Shown: positions 31,798 to 42,505 of the stretch, one piece after another
Layout of the letters: the number at the start of each line of letters is the position of its first letter
How positions within the stretch are numbered: the stretch's first letter is position 1
Assembly (NCBI GenBank): GCA_024509875.1
Contig: JAMPIV010019840.1
Coordinates: forward strand, 651,501-715,500
Reading direction: 5' to 3'
Source: Oreohelix idahoensis
Taxonomy: Eukaryota; Mollusca; Gastropoda; Stylommatophora; Oreohelicidae
DNA length: 64,000 bases
Notes under the pieces: model-generated
Told to the model about the DNA's origin: nothing
Seen by the model: only the letters and a program-made list of their open reading frames with translations
Database searches by the model: none
Translations under genes and position numbers: made by a program

Positions 31798-31833
31798 GAC
31801 TGCATTCCTCACTGTTGACGCGTCTTAGGTCCC
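31798..31833 (-). mobile_element. SINE B, right part
   Basis: The 5' end of the SINE interrupted by the LTR element. It begins (minus strand) with GGGACC, abutting the 10-bp target duplication at 31834. Confidence 0.8.
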
Positions 31834-31990
31834 GGACCAGATGAGACAATCCTTTAAATGCAAGCCAAGCTGGAGAAACTGGAGCTCATGACTTCAACTC
31901 AACACATTTCGCAATGGCATAAAAGCCACAATAAAAGTCTAGATCTACAGTGTAGATAATAGGCTACCAAGGAGTCTTCAACTTGGTTAA
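31834..31990 (-). repeat. Repeat E, copy 2, right part
   Basis: Continues 26340-26684: CCTTTAAATGCAAGCC, GGAGCTCATGACTTCAA, CTACAGTGTAGATAATA. Confidence 0.75.
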
Positions 31991-32029
31991 GTTCGTACTT
32001 CTGAAGATCCAAAACGGATTGCTACGACA

Positions 32030-32265
32030 TGAATGGAAAACAAACATACAGACCCCAAACTTTCAGGAACTAGTGTGGATCCACTGTCCTGGTCATACAA
32101 GGGATATGCGACAGTGAAAGAGTTGACAGACTAGCGTCGAGAGAAACCATTGTGGGGATACTGTATATGGATATGTGAGAGAGATAGATAATGACTGATA
32201 GCCTTTCAGAAAGCGACACAGCAGTCGACGAATCAACAAAGCTAAGACCGCTTTATAAAGTAAAG
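32030..32265 (+). pseudogene. LINE RNase H fragment
   Basis: The plus strand encodes LVWIHCPGHT and, further on, ESDTAVDES, related to the RNase H domain at 49400-50075 (IYCPGHAGVQGNE, ENDTAIDES). Frames are broken. Confidence 0.55.
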
Positions 32266-32364
32266 TATCCCGTTCAACCCTTGATGGGTTATAATTAGGA
32301 CGTATAGTGTACTAATTCAAGAAAATAAAGTCATATTTCCAGTACCCAAATATAGCACCTTCTT

Positions 32365-32687
32365 GGGACCAAAAGATGCAGCAATAGAGAATGCAGTCAG
32401 CGACCCATAGCTTGACTGCTTGCATCAGGGTCAGCGAACCAGAGCTGACTAAGACCGTACTCCACCTCCACGTGGTGGTCCTGGAAACAGTCTGCAGCAG
32501 TGCAGTCTGGCTGAGCGAGTACGGATCAAAGAGGGAAGGCAAACCCGGTCCCAAAAAATGCCGTGCAGAAGTCGGGTGTGTCGACCGAAAAGTGCAGATA
32601 TCACAGCTACGGCGTAAACAGACACAACGCAACCACCGTCCTTTTCAGGGCGAACGAGGAAGAAGAAGAAGAAGAAGAAGAAGAAGT
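32365..32687 (+). mobile_element. SINE B, full-length copy
   Basis: Starts GGGACC and ends in (GAA)n. Flanked by ACCTTCTT at 32357-32364 and 32688-32695, a clean 8-bp target duplication. This copy defines the family's ends (about 320 bp). Confidence 0.9.
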
Positions 32688-32695
32688 ACCTTCTT

Positions 32696-33794
32696 CATCC
32701 TCCACTCAGTCCAAATAGAGTAAATCAAAACTAAATTTAAGTGAATGTTTTTGTGTGTGACCTCACCTTTCCAAAAAACAAACAAACAATTAAAAAAAAA
32801 AAAAAACAAGAAACAAACAAACTAAAGTGAAGTCTCTCATAACTGCCCTGTTGTTAACACAGTAAAAAGAAATCAGAAAGCCCGAGGGTGTCGAGATTAC
32901 ATCCAATCCACCAATTATCTGCCATCGGCCATACAAGCACCCCATCAGACAACCCCTTTTCCTCACACCATCATTGAGCCTTATAAATTAATTTTAGTGC
33001 TTGTTATTGTTTTACTATATTGTGCAATTCTCTAGGTATATCTATTCTCAACACCTGTTCCACAGTAATGGATGAATTGCATGCCTGTAAATAATCTAAT
33101 ATTGGTTTTCTCTGTTCATACTTCCTGGAATTTGACATCAAACGTAAGGCTAGCAGGGATGGATTTTTTGGGAGGATTGGTCAGGCTCGTATGCAGCCAG
33201 CACGCTACAGGAACAATCAGCAGATCTTAAATAAAGACTTGATTAGATATTAACCCAAGCATTTTAAGCTTTGTAACTCCAAATCCCCCCTCGCCCAAAA
33301 AATTCATGTTTAAAAAAAACATAAAAATAAATGCTATTACTTTCTTGAAAGTAACGGGGAACTACTCCAGCACATTGTAAAAAATGTGTAATTGTGACTG
33401 ACCTCCCGTATTTTCCGTCGAACGAGAACCGCAGTCAGAAGGCACTTGTTATCGTCGATAAGTGCTAACCAGCAAATCATGACAAATAAGCGTGATTTCG
33501 AACGAAAATTAAGAGATCCAGCTGTTATTTGTGTCCATAAAGTTTCCTTGGATAACTATTTACATATGAATTATTACGTAATTTGAGCAAGTGTGAATTT
33601 AATAAAGAAACAAGGCAAAACATTTGCGATCGACTAGCGTCCCGTCTTAATCCCTGATTCAGTTCTGCCATCGGTATTGTATTGCCTGTTGAGATTGTAC
33701 TCAGAGCAGTTTCAGGCGTAGATTAAACACAGTTAACCTAATTTGTTTTGTTTTTTCCCGTTAACACCAACAATTGTTCACGTAGGCCTACTCC
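32696..33794. other. Upstream region of TSC1
   Basis: No element is recognised except the short repeat at 33028-33115. A 5' UTR and promoter are expected in the last few hundred bases, but I see no convincing TATA box or start signal. The ATG at 33795 sits in CTCCATGG. Confidence 0.4.
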
Positions 33795-33909
33795 ATGGCG
33801 ACTGGAGGCGGGGGACATGTTCGGCAGATCGAAAATATTTTTCATCTTCTGGAATCGACGGACACATTCAGGGATGTCAGTGAAGCTATTCTGGAAAACT
33901 TATCTTCAA
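33795..33909 (+). CDS. TSC1: TSC1 (hamartin) coding exon 1
   Basis: Hamartin is the scaffold of the TSC1-TSC2-TBC1D7 complex, the GTPase-activating complex that turns off Rheb and so mTORC1 at lysosomes. This exon holds 38 codons plus one base: MATGGGGHVRQIENIFHLLE, then STDTFRDVSEAILENLSS, aligned with the human N-terminus (..VGELLAMLDSP..VRDDVTAVFKENL). It ends at donor A|GTATGA in phase 1. The next exon supplies CA to complete a Thr codon. The weak conservation of this short exon alone would not suffice. The call depends on the downstream exons in phase. Confidence 0.85.
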
Positions 33910-34224
33910 GTATGATTATTAGATATTTTTTAGTGTGTCATTTATTGCAACTAATTTCTGTCTGTTCTCATATATTTATGATTGACAGGTAGTTGTGTGG
34001 GGTTGATCTGAATAGTGGATTAGTTGAATGCAATATAATTTATGACCCTCTGGCCATTAGGGCCTACATATCTGAGGTTGAAATGAAGAACAGTGTAACA
34101 TGTTCTTCGATGCCATCCATATAAGCAGGGCCGTATTATTCGTAAGGCTAAGTAGGCTCAAGCTTGGGGGGCCCAGTGCATAAGTTAAAAAATAAAAAAA
34201 TGCATAGGTTTATGTGCAAAAAGA

Positions 34225-34640
34225 AAATGTTAGCACTTTGCAATCAGAGTCTTAACTTCTGTCTTCCTCCTGGCTTGGTTCCAATCTAATCCTCTGTCCT
34301 TCAGAGATTGTCTGATGTTGTCCTCCCAGTGAACTCTAGGTCATACTGGAGGTCTGGATCTTTGGCTGTTGGTTTCCTATATTTGTCATGGTAGCAGAAC
34401 TTCTGCCACTCTGCCGACATGGCCAGACTATTGTAATTGGGACTGTTCCACTTGGGTCTCTAAGGGTTTGGTTGCAGACCATGTCTGTTCTTGTTACTTC
34501 AACCACCTTCCTCAGATACCTGAGGTTTGAAACTGGCTTTTGTGGGTTGTAGTCACTGTCCATGACTCTCATCCATAAGTCAAGACTGGAACATAGATGA
34601 AGCAGTATACAGCCGTCTTCACCTTCTGCCATCTTCATCA
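34225..34640 (-). pseudogene. LINE tail fragment
   Basis: The minus strand at 34225-34335 encodes HWEDNIRQSLKDRGLDWNQA, a LINE polymerase tail. The rest to 34640 has an open minus frame that I do not recognise. Lies in TSC1 intron 1. Confidence 0.5.
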
Positions 34641-34755
34641 ACTATTATTCATATTTGTCTCCGTATTCTTATTTTAAGGCCGTATTGAACACACATCCCA
34701 CTGTTGTTTGTTTGAACCGAATATAATTTATCGCAACAACAATTTCATATCTAAG

Positions 34756-35581
34756 TCTTCTTCTTTGATCCTTAGCCGCAGACCGTCAAAGCAGTCAGTG
34801 GCCATTACGCCTGGTGGCGTCTTGTAGGGCAACAACAAATTGATTCCACTTTGCTCGGCCGGCGCCATCCTTCTTACAGTGCCCCAACTCTGGTTCATTC
34901 TTTGCATCTCAGCCTCCACAGTCCTCCGCCTAGTTGTTTTTGGTCGGCCTCTCTTTCGTTTTGCTTCAGGGGTCCATAGCATAGCAGTTCTTGTGATGGC
35001 ATCAGGGTCTCTTCTGAGGACATGGCCAACCCAGCTCCAGCATCTGCCAGCTATGATGGTGTGCATGTCCTCTTGCTTGCTCCGAGTAAGCAGATCTTGG
35101 TTGGTGATGGTATTCGGCCAAAAGATTCGGAGAATTTTTCTTAGGCATGTTGTGTGAAAAGAGGACAATTTCGACATTTCCTTCTCTGTAACTCTCCAGC
35201 TCTCCACACCATAGAGAAGCACAGAAAGCACACAGCTCTGATATAATCCTAATTTTGCGCTGTTCTGAGAGGACTTCCAGATGTTGTTTAGACTAAAAAA
35301 GGCTGTTCTTGCTTTGTTCATTCTGTTGTTGATGTCTTTGCTTGCTCTGCCGTCTAGTATACTATGCATCCTAGGTATGTGGAGGCATCTGTCTGTTCCA
35401 GTTGCTGATTCCTTACTGATATGGACTCAGGGCTGCTCACATTGAGCGTCATGACCTCTGTCTTCTTTAGGTTGATGTTCAAGCCCACCTGCTGGCTATA
35501 CTTATTAAGTCTATTCGTTTTTTCCTGGATGTGTTGATGTGAATGTGTTAGCAGTGCATATTCCAGATCTTCCAATGTAGA
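34756..35581 (-). mobile_element. LINE A, 5'-truncated copy with target duplication
   Basis: Flanked by ATATCTAAG at 34747-34755 and 35582-35590. Minus-strand coding pieces: NINLKKTEVMTLNV and TYLG (RT palm end), then VLSVLLYGVESWRVTEKEM, WSWVGHVLRRDPDAITRTA, KRKRGRPKTTRRRTVEAEM and QRMNQSWGTVRRMAP, with frameshifts. Ends with the GAA-type tail. The polymerase tail and 3' end are the same as at 26685, 55805, 58815 and 61217. Confidence 0.88.
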
Positions 35582-35709
35582 ATATCTAAGTACCAGTATG
35601 AAATTTTATGTGTTTAACAGTTTTTTTTATTGATTAGAGATTAAAAGCATAATTAAAAGACTAATAAGAGATGAATGGACAGCAGCATGGGATACAAACC
35701 TAAAGGATT

Positions 35710-36030
35710 TTGTTGTGGTTTAACTAGGACTGCTGAGCTTTTCACTCTTTTGTAGCCAATAATATGTTGAAGAGTCATTAGTATTATCTACACTGTAGAT
35801 CTAGGCTTTTCCTGTGGCTTTTCTGCCATTCTGAAACATTATGAGTTGAAATCATGAGCTCCAGTTTCTCCGACTTGGCTTGCATTTAAAGGATCATCTC
35901 ATCTGGTCCCAAGCTAGGAGGAAGAAGTGTGTATCATACTGTGCATTTCCCACCATCCAAGGGGGCTCCAAGGAGAACCCAGCATTGCACACTAAGCTAG
36001 GAGGAGCCACTCAAAACTTCACATCTTAAG
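35710..36030 (+). repeat. Repeat E, copy 3
   Basis: Same order of blocks as 4140-4500: GTTTAACTAGGACTGCTGAGC, CTACACTGTAGATCTAGGC, CATTTAAAGGATCATC, CACCATCCAAGGGGGCTCC. Confidence 0.75.
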
Positions 36031-36239
36031 GGACCAGTCAGGCACAAAACTTTGGACACCATTATGTTGTAAATCAGTAATTATAATAATCCACTTGGGG
36101 TTCCTTAGGACAATTTTTTTGCTGGTTCTTAAATGCTTGTAGTGTTTTCACAATGGATTTTGCCCCAGTTATATAAAACAGAGATGTTTGTTTACGACAC
36201 CATTATATGAAAAAGTAGAGCATCCTTTGACCCACTTAA

Positions 36240-36912
36240 CACATTAACTACCGAATTGAAAAACACGCCGTGGCCAAATTAAATTGTTTTCCCATTTTCA
36301 TCCTGTAGGTGTTTGCACAAAGTAAGCTGTAGTTTTCATAATTGTTTACATACTTTTATGAATTACACATCATTTTAAAGATAAATGAATGTACTATTAC
36401 AATAAGTACCATTTGTAACTCTAATAGAGGTTGTTGCTATTTAACGGCACTCCGATGGCCGAGGACTTGCAATATTTTCACAATTATAACTGCTTGCGCC
36501 CCATCTCTATCAAAATCACTATTTCAATCAATGTGCACACCGTTTTCACTCTTGTCCTCGTCGCTAGATCTATCAGTCAATTGTTGAAACAAGTTTCTAG
36601 CCTATTCAGCCGTTAGACGAGACGTACAAGCATTTTTTGTGGTCCTATCACTAGTGGCCACGGTAAACAGTTTTACACGATTTGGTAACTAACCCAAAAC
36701 GCTGAAAAATATGAACATAATACCAATTTTCCAGTGTTCTACAACAGCCATGCTTTGGGAATTTGTTTTCCAGTGCAACTTAAAATCTCAAACCAGATCA
36801 GAAAGTGTTCCAGTACATTTTTCATTCATTTTATTACTAAAATTAGATCGACGCTCTGAGCGGCTTGCGGTCCAAATGATATGATTTCAAAAGGCTCGCA
36901 GTATTTAATGTG
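36240..36912. mobile_element. piggyBac-like non-autonomous element (candidate)
   Basis: TTAA at 36236-36239 and 36913-36916 flanks inverted ends CACATTAACTACCG and, reversed from the right, CACATTAAATACTG. TTAA target sites are diagnostic of piggyBac transposons. No transposase is encoded. Terminal match is short, so confidence is moderate. Confidence 0.5.
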
Positions 36913-37014
36913 TTAAGAACAGCAGTACTTATATGCATCATCTGTTTATCTTACATAGGTAACTCAATTGACCTTACTATCTTTACTGAATTTTCATTTA
37001 ATATCGTTACATTT

Positions 37015-37108
37015 CAGCTTCCAATGAAGCACAGACCTCCAGGAACACCCCAAGCATTTCTGTTCAGAGCAATCTTTCTTGGTCTTTCCATGTCTTTATC
37101 CTCTATAT
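37015..37108 (-). mobile_element. LINE B fragment, left part (split by hAT)
   Basis: A diverged version of the LINE B 3' block, ending CTCTATAT, the left target duplication of the hAT element. The family resumes near 38980-39095 (GTCTCCCTCTGTGTCTCTTATCC, AACTTGTAATGCTATCAG). Confidence 0.5.
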
Positions 37109-37204
37109 CTGTGTTTCTCAAGCTGTGTGCCAAATCTACCAAAGTGTGCTGCAACAATTGTGTAACTTTACTACATGAAGTATTTTTTTAGTGATCATGT
37201 AATA

Positions 37205-37399
37205 TAAAGCCCCACTCTCGCAATGAGTCGTGGACCGGCAGTCAGTAAGCTGGTTTCACTTTCGGCCCGTCCTGTCCGACTAGGGGAACGTCTTGTCGGC
37301 AGGTGGCCAGTGGTTCTCGCAAGAATAAAATCGCCGGGATCCGCTCTGCATAGAGTGCTGTCTCCCTCCCCGCCAAGCGACGAAATCTGTTCGGACAGT
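37205..37399 (+). pseudogene. Probable 5' external transcribed spacer fragment of rDNA
   Basis: GC-rich sequence unlike its AT-rich surroundings, immediately upstream of the exact 18S start. Position and composition suggest the end of the 5' ETS. It has an open frame into the 18S part, which is not a protein gene. 37550-37720, after the 18S match ends, has similar composition and is unassigned. Confidence 0.55.
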
Positions 37400-37549
37400 T
37401 ATCTGGTTGATCCTGCCAGTAGTCATATGTTTGTCTCAAAGATTAAGCCATGCATGTCTAAGTTCACACTGTCTCACGGTGAAACCGCGAATGGCTCATT
37501 AAATCAGTCGAGGTTCCTTAGATGACACGATCCTACTTGGATAACTGCG
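37400..37549 (+). rRNA. 18S rRNA 5' end, about 150 nt fragment
   Basis: Begins with the universal SSU start TATCTGGTTGATCCTGCCAG, then TAGTCATATG, AAGATTAAGCCATGCATGTC, CGAATGGCTCATTAAATCAG and GATGACACGATCCTACTTGG. It stops resembling 18S after GGATAACTG. One internal difference (ATATGTTTG for the usual ATATGCTTG) marks it as a non-functional copy. The TTCACACTGTCTCACGG-type variant looks molluscan to me from memory. Confidence 0.93.
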
Positions 37550-38104
37550 AGGACAAGTTCCATATCCTACTAGTGACAGGCTGTTGCTACTGGTGTCAGA
37601 CTGTATCGGCTAGACCGTTCCTCTGACGTCCAGGCCGGGTCTTGCTGCATGGGCAACAGCTTGATCTACAATTGCCCAACCTCGTGCCACCGAAAGTTAT
37701 TTCGGGAGGTATGCTCCTTTGGTCAGAAATGACTGGTAGGGAAGATAGGGAGAGAATATAAAACTGACCTTACAGCTTGAATTCATTCAATAATAATTGG
37801 AGTTATTAACTACTTTGAACAAAAATTGATATATTTCAAAATTTCATGATATTACAAAAACGAAAGAGGCGCATAATTAGTGTTCAAAGACCATAGACGA
37901 AGCATAGTACTTCCACTTAGGCCTAATTATACCTGGCAGAAATATTTAGATACCTAAACAGCATGAATACCAGTATGAACATACACAATGAAGACATATC
38001 TACTGATAAGTTACTGTCATTTTAAAAAGTATATTAATCTGGTTAAATAGAGCTAGGGAGGGTAATCTTGATATGTTTCTACTGGTACCAAAAAAAATAA
38101 TGTA

Positions 38105-38580
38105 AAAGATATTGCTACCTTCATAATGGAGCATTTGGAAGCATTGGAACAAAATATCCAACATTACTTTCCATCGCTGACTACAGAGAGATTAGACTGG
38201 GTAAGAAATACATTTTTACCAGTTTCATCTGACTTGGATTTTACAATACTAGAAGAACAGTTCGCTTCTATTTCAACTAATCGCAGTCTTACAATGAAAT
38301 ACTCTGAGATATCCCTGGATACATTCTGGATTTCTGTTAAAGACAAGTATTCTGTTATTGCAAACTGATCTTAAAATTATTTTGATGTAGTTTTCTTCGT
38401 CATATTTAGGTGAGTTGGGATTTTCAACACTTACAAGCATTAAATGCAAAAAAAAGGTAAAGGCTTCTCGTGTTGAAGATGAAATAAGAATTTACTTATC
38501 TCAAATAAGCCCTAATATCCAAAAAATTTCTCAAAAGCATCAAGCCCAAGTATCGCATTGGGACCATCAGGGTTGTATGA
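38105..38580 (+). pseudogene. hAT transposase C-terminal remnant
   Basis: Encodes EHLEALEQNIQHYFPSL..ERLDWVRNTFLPV and FWISVKDKYSVIAN, a stop, then GFSTLTSIKCKKKVKASRVEDEIR and QAQVSHW. This is the conserved end (dimerisation region, W..NPF, GFSTLTSIK, VEDDLR) of hAT transposases of the ZBED5/SCAND3-like type. The N-terminal zinc finger and catalytic core are absent. Confidence 0.75.
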
Positions 38581-39162
38581 AAAACATTTCTTTTTTAGTT
38601 TGTCAAATATATGTTCTAATTATTTTAACCAATTATAATAAAATCTAATTGAGAGTTTCCTTTATTGTAAAGTACCTACAAATGAGTGTATTTAGTTTTG
38701 TAATATCACTAATTTTTTATACAGATAGGTGTGCCGCAAAATGTTAGAAAATTGAAAAGTGTGCAGTGAACACAAAAAGGTTGAGAAACACTGCTCTATG
38801 TAATGCCAAACAGTGTATAATTTATAGTAGTTCAGTTTGATTACTTTATAATGCTGAATAATTTAGCATCATGATGCCTTTTCACGCATTTAAGATCCGG
38901 GAAATTTTTAGCCTCCCAAAATGCCGCCCGCCAGGTTACATCAAGTAGCGTTGTGAGTAGCGAAATGAAAAAAACAATTACATATTTTGTTCCCTTCTCT
39001 GTACGTTTTTATTTTGGTCTCCCTCTGTGTCTCTTATCCTGAAAAATCCAGACCACAAACTAACTTGTAATGCTATCAGATGTTTTTCTCAGTGGGGCTG
39101 TTTTTATCTGTACTGAAATGGTGTGTCAGTTGTAAATTAAGCACCTATAATTTTATCCACAG

Positions 39163-39266
39163 CAAAAGAAACGTGGCTGATCCACATGCTGGTCGACTAC
39201 TATTTCCAAACACAGTCCACAAATGTTATGGAGATTCTAGCCCGGCTTCAGGAGTCACAAGCCAAG
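39163..39266 (+). CDS. TSC1: TSC1 coding exon 2
   Basis: Acceptor TTTATCCACAG, donor AAG|GTAAGC. 104 nt, the length I remember for the matching human exon. Enters in phase 1 (two bases complete Thr) and ends in phase 0. Encodes KETWLIHMLVDYYFQTQS, then TNVMEILARLQESQAK, aligned with human ..MLVNTLVDYYLETSSQ..LHILTTLQEPHDK. This is the start of the hamartin N-terminal helical repeat core. Confidence 0.92.
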
Positions 39267-39487
39267 GTAAGCAACTACTGCATGTGTGTGCTCTCCTGCA
39301 TTCTCTTTACTCCTTGTGGATCTGTGACAAAACGTCTGAACATGCTCTTTTGTGTGATCTCTCACACCTTCAGCCTTCTGGCAGTATCCTTTCTTTTTCT
39401 TCAGTTTTCTCACTCATCGCTTTTATTTGGCATAAATCATGCCATTTCATTTGTATTTTCACTATTTTGCTCTATGCTGGACATAGC

Positions 39488-39541
39488 ATGGTGAAGTCTC
39501 TAACACGCCACTCCCCTATGGCAATATTTGCTATGGGAGTA
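39488..39541 (+). mobile_element. SINE D, 3' fragment
   Basis: TGGTGAAGTCTCTAACACGC, CACTCCCCTATGGCAATATT matches the 3' part of 51955-52206. Short. Confidence 0.6.
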
Positions 39542-39559
39542 ATTCTTATCTTATTTTGT

Positions 39560-40421
39560 CACATTCACGCTTCACGAAGACGTGTTAAGTCACGCCAGGT
39601 TAATAGACGGTCAGCGACAGTATTTTATCACAGTATTGGTCTGACCATCTTTTCAAGCGGCGAGGCATGTTTATCCAAGGAGTGCTACCCAGATTTGTGG
39701 TTATAGGCGCGGCAGATTAAATATTTCATCGGTCTGCGCTATCAGCTTAAATCACCGATAAGACCCGGAGTTTGCGCACTCATACGACAGATAACGAGAT
39801 TACTGTCTGTGTGACACATGTGGGCAGACAAGAGTGATATAATCGCTTCTGGTCCTTGGTTAAAAAGTAATCATGGATTTATTACATTTTAGACAATATG
39901 AGTCTACAAATGTGTTGGTGAGAGTGTATGCAATGCATCAGATGTCCATATATGGTAATATGTGACCTTTGCAGTCATGCACCTTATTTCATGTGGGACT
40001 ATTTTGAAATATCACAGCCTATCCTGCATGATTTGAAATGATTGGATCTTTCTGATTAGATTCATAACATCATTGGAGGGAATATAGGCTGACCAATTTC
40101 ACAGTTTTATTTCTCTGTGATTTGCACGCTCGCCAAGACAACATCAGACCTTCGCCAGAGTGAAGAACTAGATTCATAATTCCTATTTGTTATCCGGACC
40201 TTTTATTGGAGAACCAAATAAGTCTTATAAAGCACAGGAAATCTCTTTCAAATTTTAATAAGGAACACCGGACTAGGAAACTGAAGAAACACGGAGTCAG
40301 AAGGGCCAATCTATTGTAAAATTAAAAGAAATCCCAGACACGTGTAAGAGAAAGATTCGTCTCTTTTATTCATCTGTGCGACAAGTCTGTAGCCAGGATT
40401 GGCTTATTGGAGGTCCTCAAT
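39560..40421. other. No gene recognised (TSC1 intron 2)
   Basis: AT-rich intronic sequence. I cannot assign any repeat or gene. Confidence 0.5.
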
Positions 40422-41201
40422 TGTGATGGTATTGCCTCCCCTGCTTTGCAGTGGTGGTCCAACAATGGCCAAAACTCAAGAGTATCTAATTTAGGCTTCA
40501 ATGGAATCTATCTGTAAACAAGATTACTCTTGGCAGAAATGTAGATAGAAGTGTAGTAAAGCTTCTATCACATGAGAGTCTTCATAAGAAATTCAGATAA
40601 GCGAAAAAAAATGCTGGCTGTTTGCTGAGCACGTTAATTCTGTAATCTGCCGACCACTTTTATGAAGAATTTAAGCACTTATTTATCAGCTCGTTTAAGC
40701 CCCCACCCCTGATTTACTCAGTGGAATTCTATTATTCAAGTGTAGCTCGGTTTAGAGTGTGTGTAGTAATTGACTGAGACAAACATGCAGTAACTTTAAA
40801 ATGATTAAATTGAGGTTAAATTTGTAACATTATAAATAGCAAAATTTAATAATCACTTTAGGTTTTGACAGTTTGAAAATAATTTGAATAGTTATGGATA
40901 AAGAAAAGCTATCATCCTTGTATTTGGGGATTGCGAAAAGGGTTAAGAAGTTCAAGTGGCAGCATATATTTGAACTTAGCTGCCAATGACTGTTCTGTCT
41001 TTTCACACTGATCACTCATCTCTGGTCAAGGTTGTCGGGTGTAGCTTGTCTCCCAGAATCTTCAAGGAAAGTCTACACAGTCTTAAAGCGTAGGCCACTG
41101 ATCCCGTCTTGTTCCAGAAATAGTATGTTCTGCTGGTAGCACCAATAACTGTGGTTGAAGAATAGAAAAGAACGCTCTTCTGAGTATGGCGTTCTCCGAC
41201 A
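40422..41201 (-). mobile_element. LTR of a second Gypsy-like element (780 bp)
   Basis: In minus orientation it starts TGTCGGAGAACG (at 41201) and ends ACCATCACA (at 40422), TG...CA. A purine-rich stretch AGAAGAGGGGGG lies just before it on that strand (41211-41222). Related to 7310-7985 and, inverted, to 41616-42204. Confidence 0.65.
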
Positions 41202-41251
41202 CATTAATGTGTCCCCCCTCTTCTATTTCACCATCCCACTTAACTCAGAGT

Positions 41252-41614
41252 TTACCCTCGATGAGAATTACGTTTAATCCCTAGGGATAAAACTTCCTTT
41301 ACATTTAAATAGAATTTCGGTCTCTTACAATCTGATGTAAAATGTGTGTCAGTTTTGCACGATTTACAATATCGTCGTCCAGTTCCCTGGGCTGAATTGC
41401 TCTGTTTCTGTCTCGGGTGATCTTGTGGTTGTTGTTGCTGTTGGTGGGTTGTGTTGTCCATACTTTTGGAGCTATCATCTGTGTGATCCTTCTGTTTGGG
41501 GTGACTATCGTGGTGGTGCCTTTTAGATGGATTCACTTCTGACTGGTACCTATCAGCAAATAGTACCACCTGCTGAAGAGTTTCAGCCCCATGCTCAGCC
41601 AGGAACCTTCTCAT
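41252..41614 (-). pseudogene. Gag C-terminal fragment
   Basis: The minus strand encodes MRRFLAEHGAETLQQVVLFA, DRYQSEVNPSKRHHH, a Gln/His/Lys-rich low-complexity stretch, then a single zinc knuckle CKSCKTDTHFTSDC. This resembles the end of capsid plus nucleocapsid in Gypsy-type Gag. The upstream part is cut by inverted LTR sequence at 41616, and no pol follows before the LTR at 41201, so the element is internally deleted. Confidence 0.6.
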
Positions 41615-41615
41615 G

Positions 41616-42204
<589 letters not shown>

Positions 42205-42389
42205 AGATCGCATGATCTTCACCGTAGCTACACGGAATGTTAATCATTATCCAGTTATTTTACTTTTCCTTCTCCAACGGCGACTGATGCCTCATTTGGC
42301 GGTGTGTGGTTTTCCCAGAAAACAGTTACGTCACTTGTGCAGCCACCTGACTGAACTACTGTATGAGTTATAGCATACATATAGGTGTG

Positions 42390-42500
42390 AGGTGGCAGGG
42401 AAGCAAACCCGTAAAAATTGCTTGCTGAAATCGGATGTGTCGGGCCGAAAGGCGCAGATATCACATCATAGCTGTAAACTACGACACAACGTAATTACCG
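42390..42500 (+). mobile_element. SINE B, partial
   Basis: GGCAGGGAAGCAAACCCG, ATCGGATGTGTCGGGCCGAA and AGGCGCAGATATCAC match the middle/3' part of SINE B. Both ends are missing. Confidence 0.75.
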
Positions 42501-42505
42501 CTCAA

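Larger units (their letters stand above)
27130..31802 (-). mobile_element. Ty3/Gypsy retrotransposon, mag-like, nearly intact
   Basis: The 4663-bp element (27135-31797) has identical 185-bp LTRs, a 5-bp target duplication GACTG (27130-27134 and 31798-31802), a primer-binding site, a polypurine tract, gag and pol. Domain order protease-RT-RNase H-integrase and the tandem zinc knuckles fit the mag lineage of Metaviridae, which includes the Steamer-like elements of bivalves (family assignment is inference). The identical LTRs indicate a recent insertion. Visible lesions are two frame changes in gag and at the gag-pol border. Confidence 0.95.
37109..38793. mobile_element. hAT transposon carrying an rDNA fragment
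   Basis: Termini CTGTGTTTCTCAAG and (reversed right end) CAGTGTTTCTCAACC are hAT-type inverted repeats. Flanks CTCTATAT (37101-37108) and CTCTATGT (38794-38801) are an 8-bp target duplication with one mismatch, the hAT length. Inside lie a fragment of the rRNA transcription unit (about 37205-37720) and a decayed transposase C-terminus (38105-38580). Confidence 0.8.

Noticed and set aside
37223..37525. 100-codon open frame in a GC-rich island
   Set aside because: Overlaps the 18S rRNA start and presumed ETS. It is structural-RNA sequence, not a protein gene.
39080..39706. 208-codon plus-strand open frame overlapping TSC1 exon 2
   Set aside because: Different frame from the conserved exon, and no family resemblance. 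The exon itself is better explained as TSC1.
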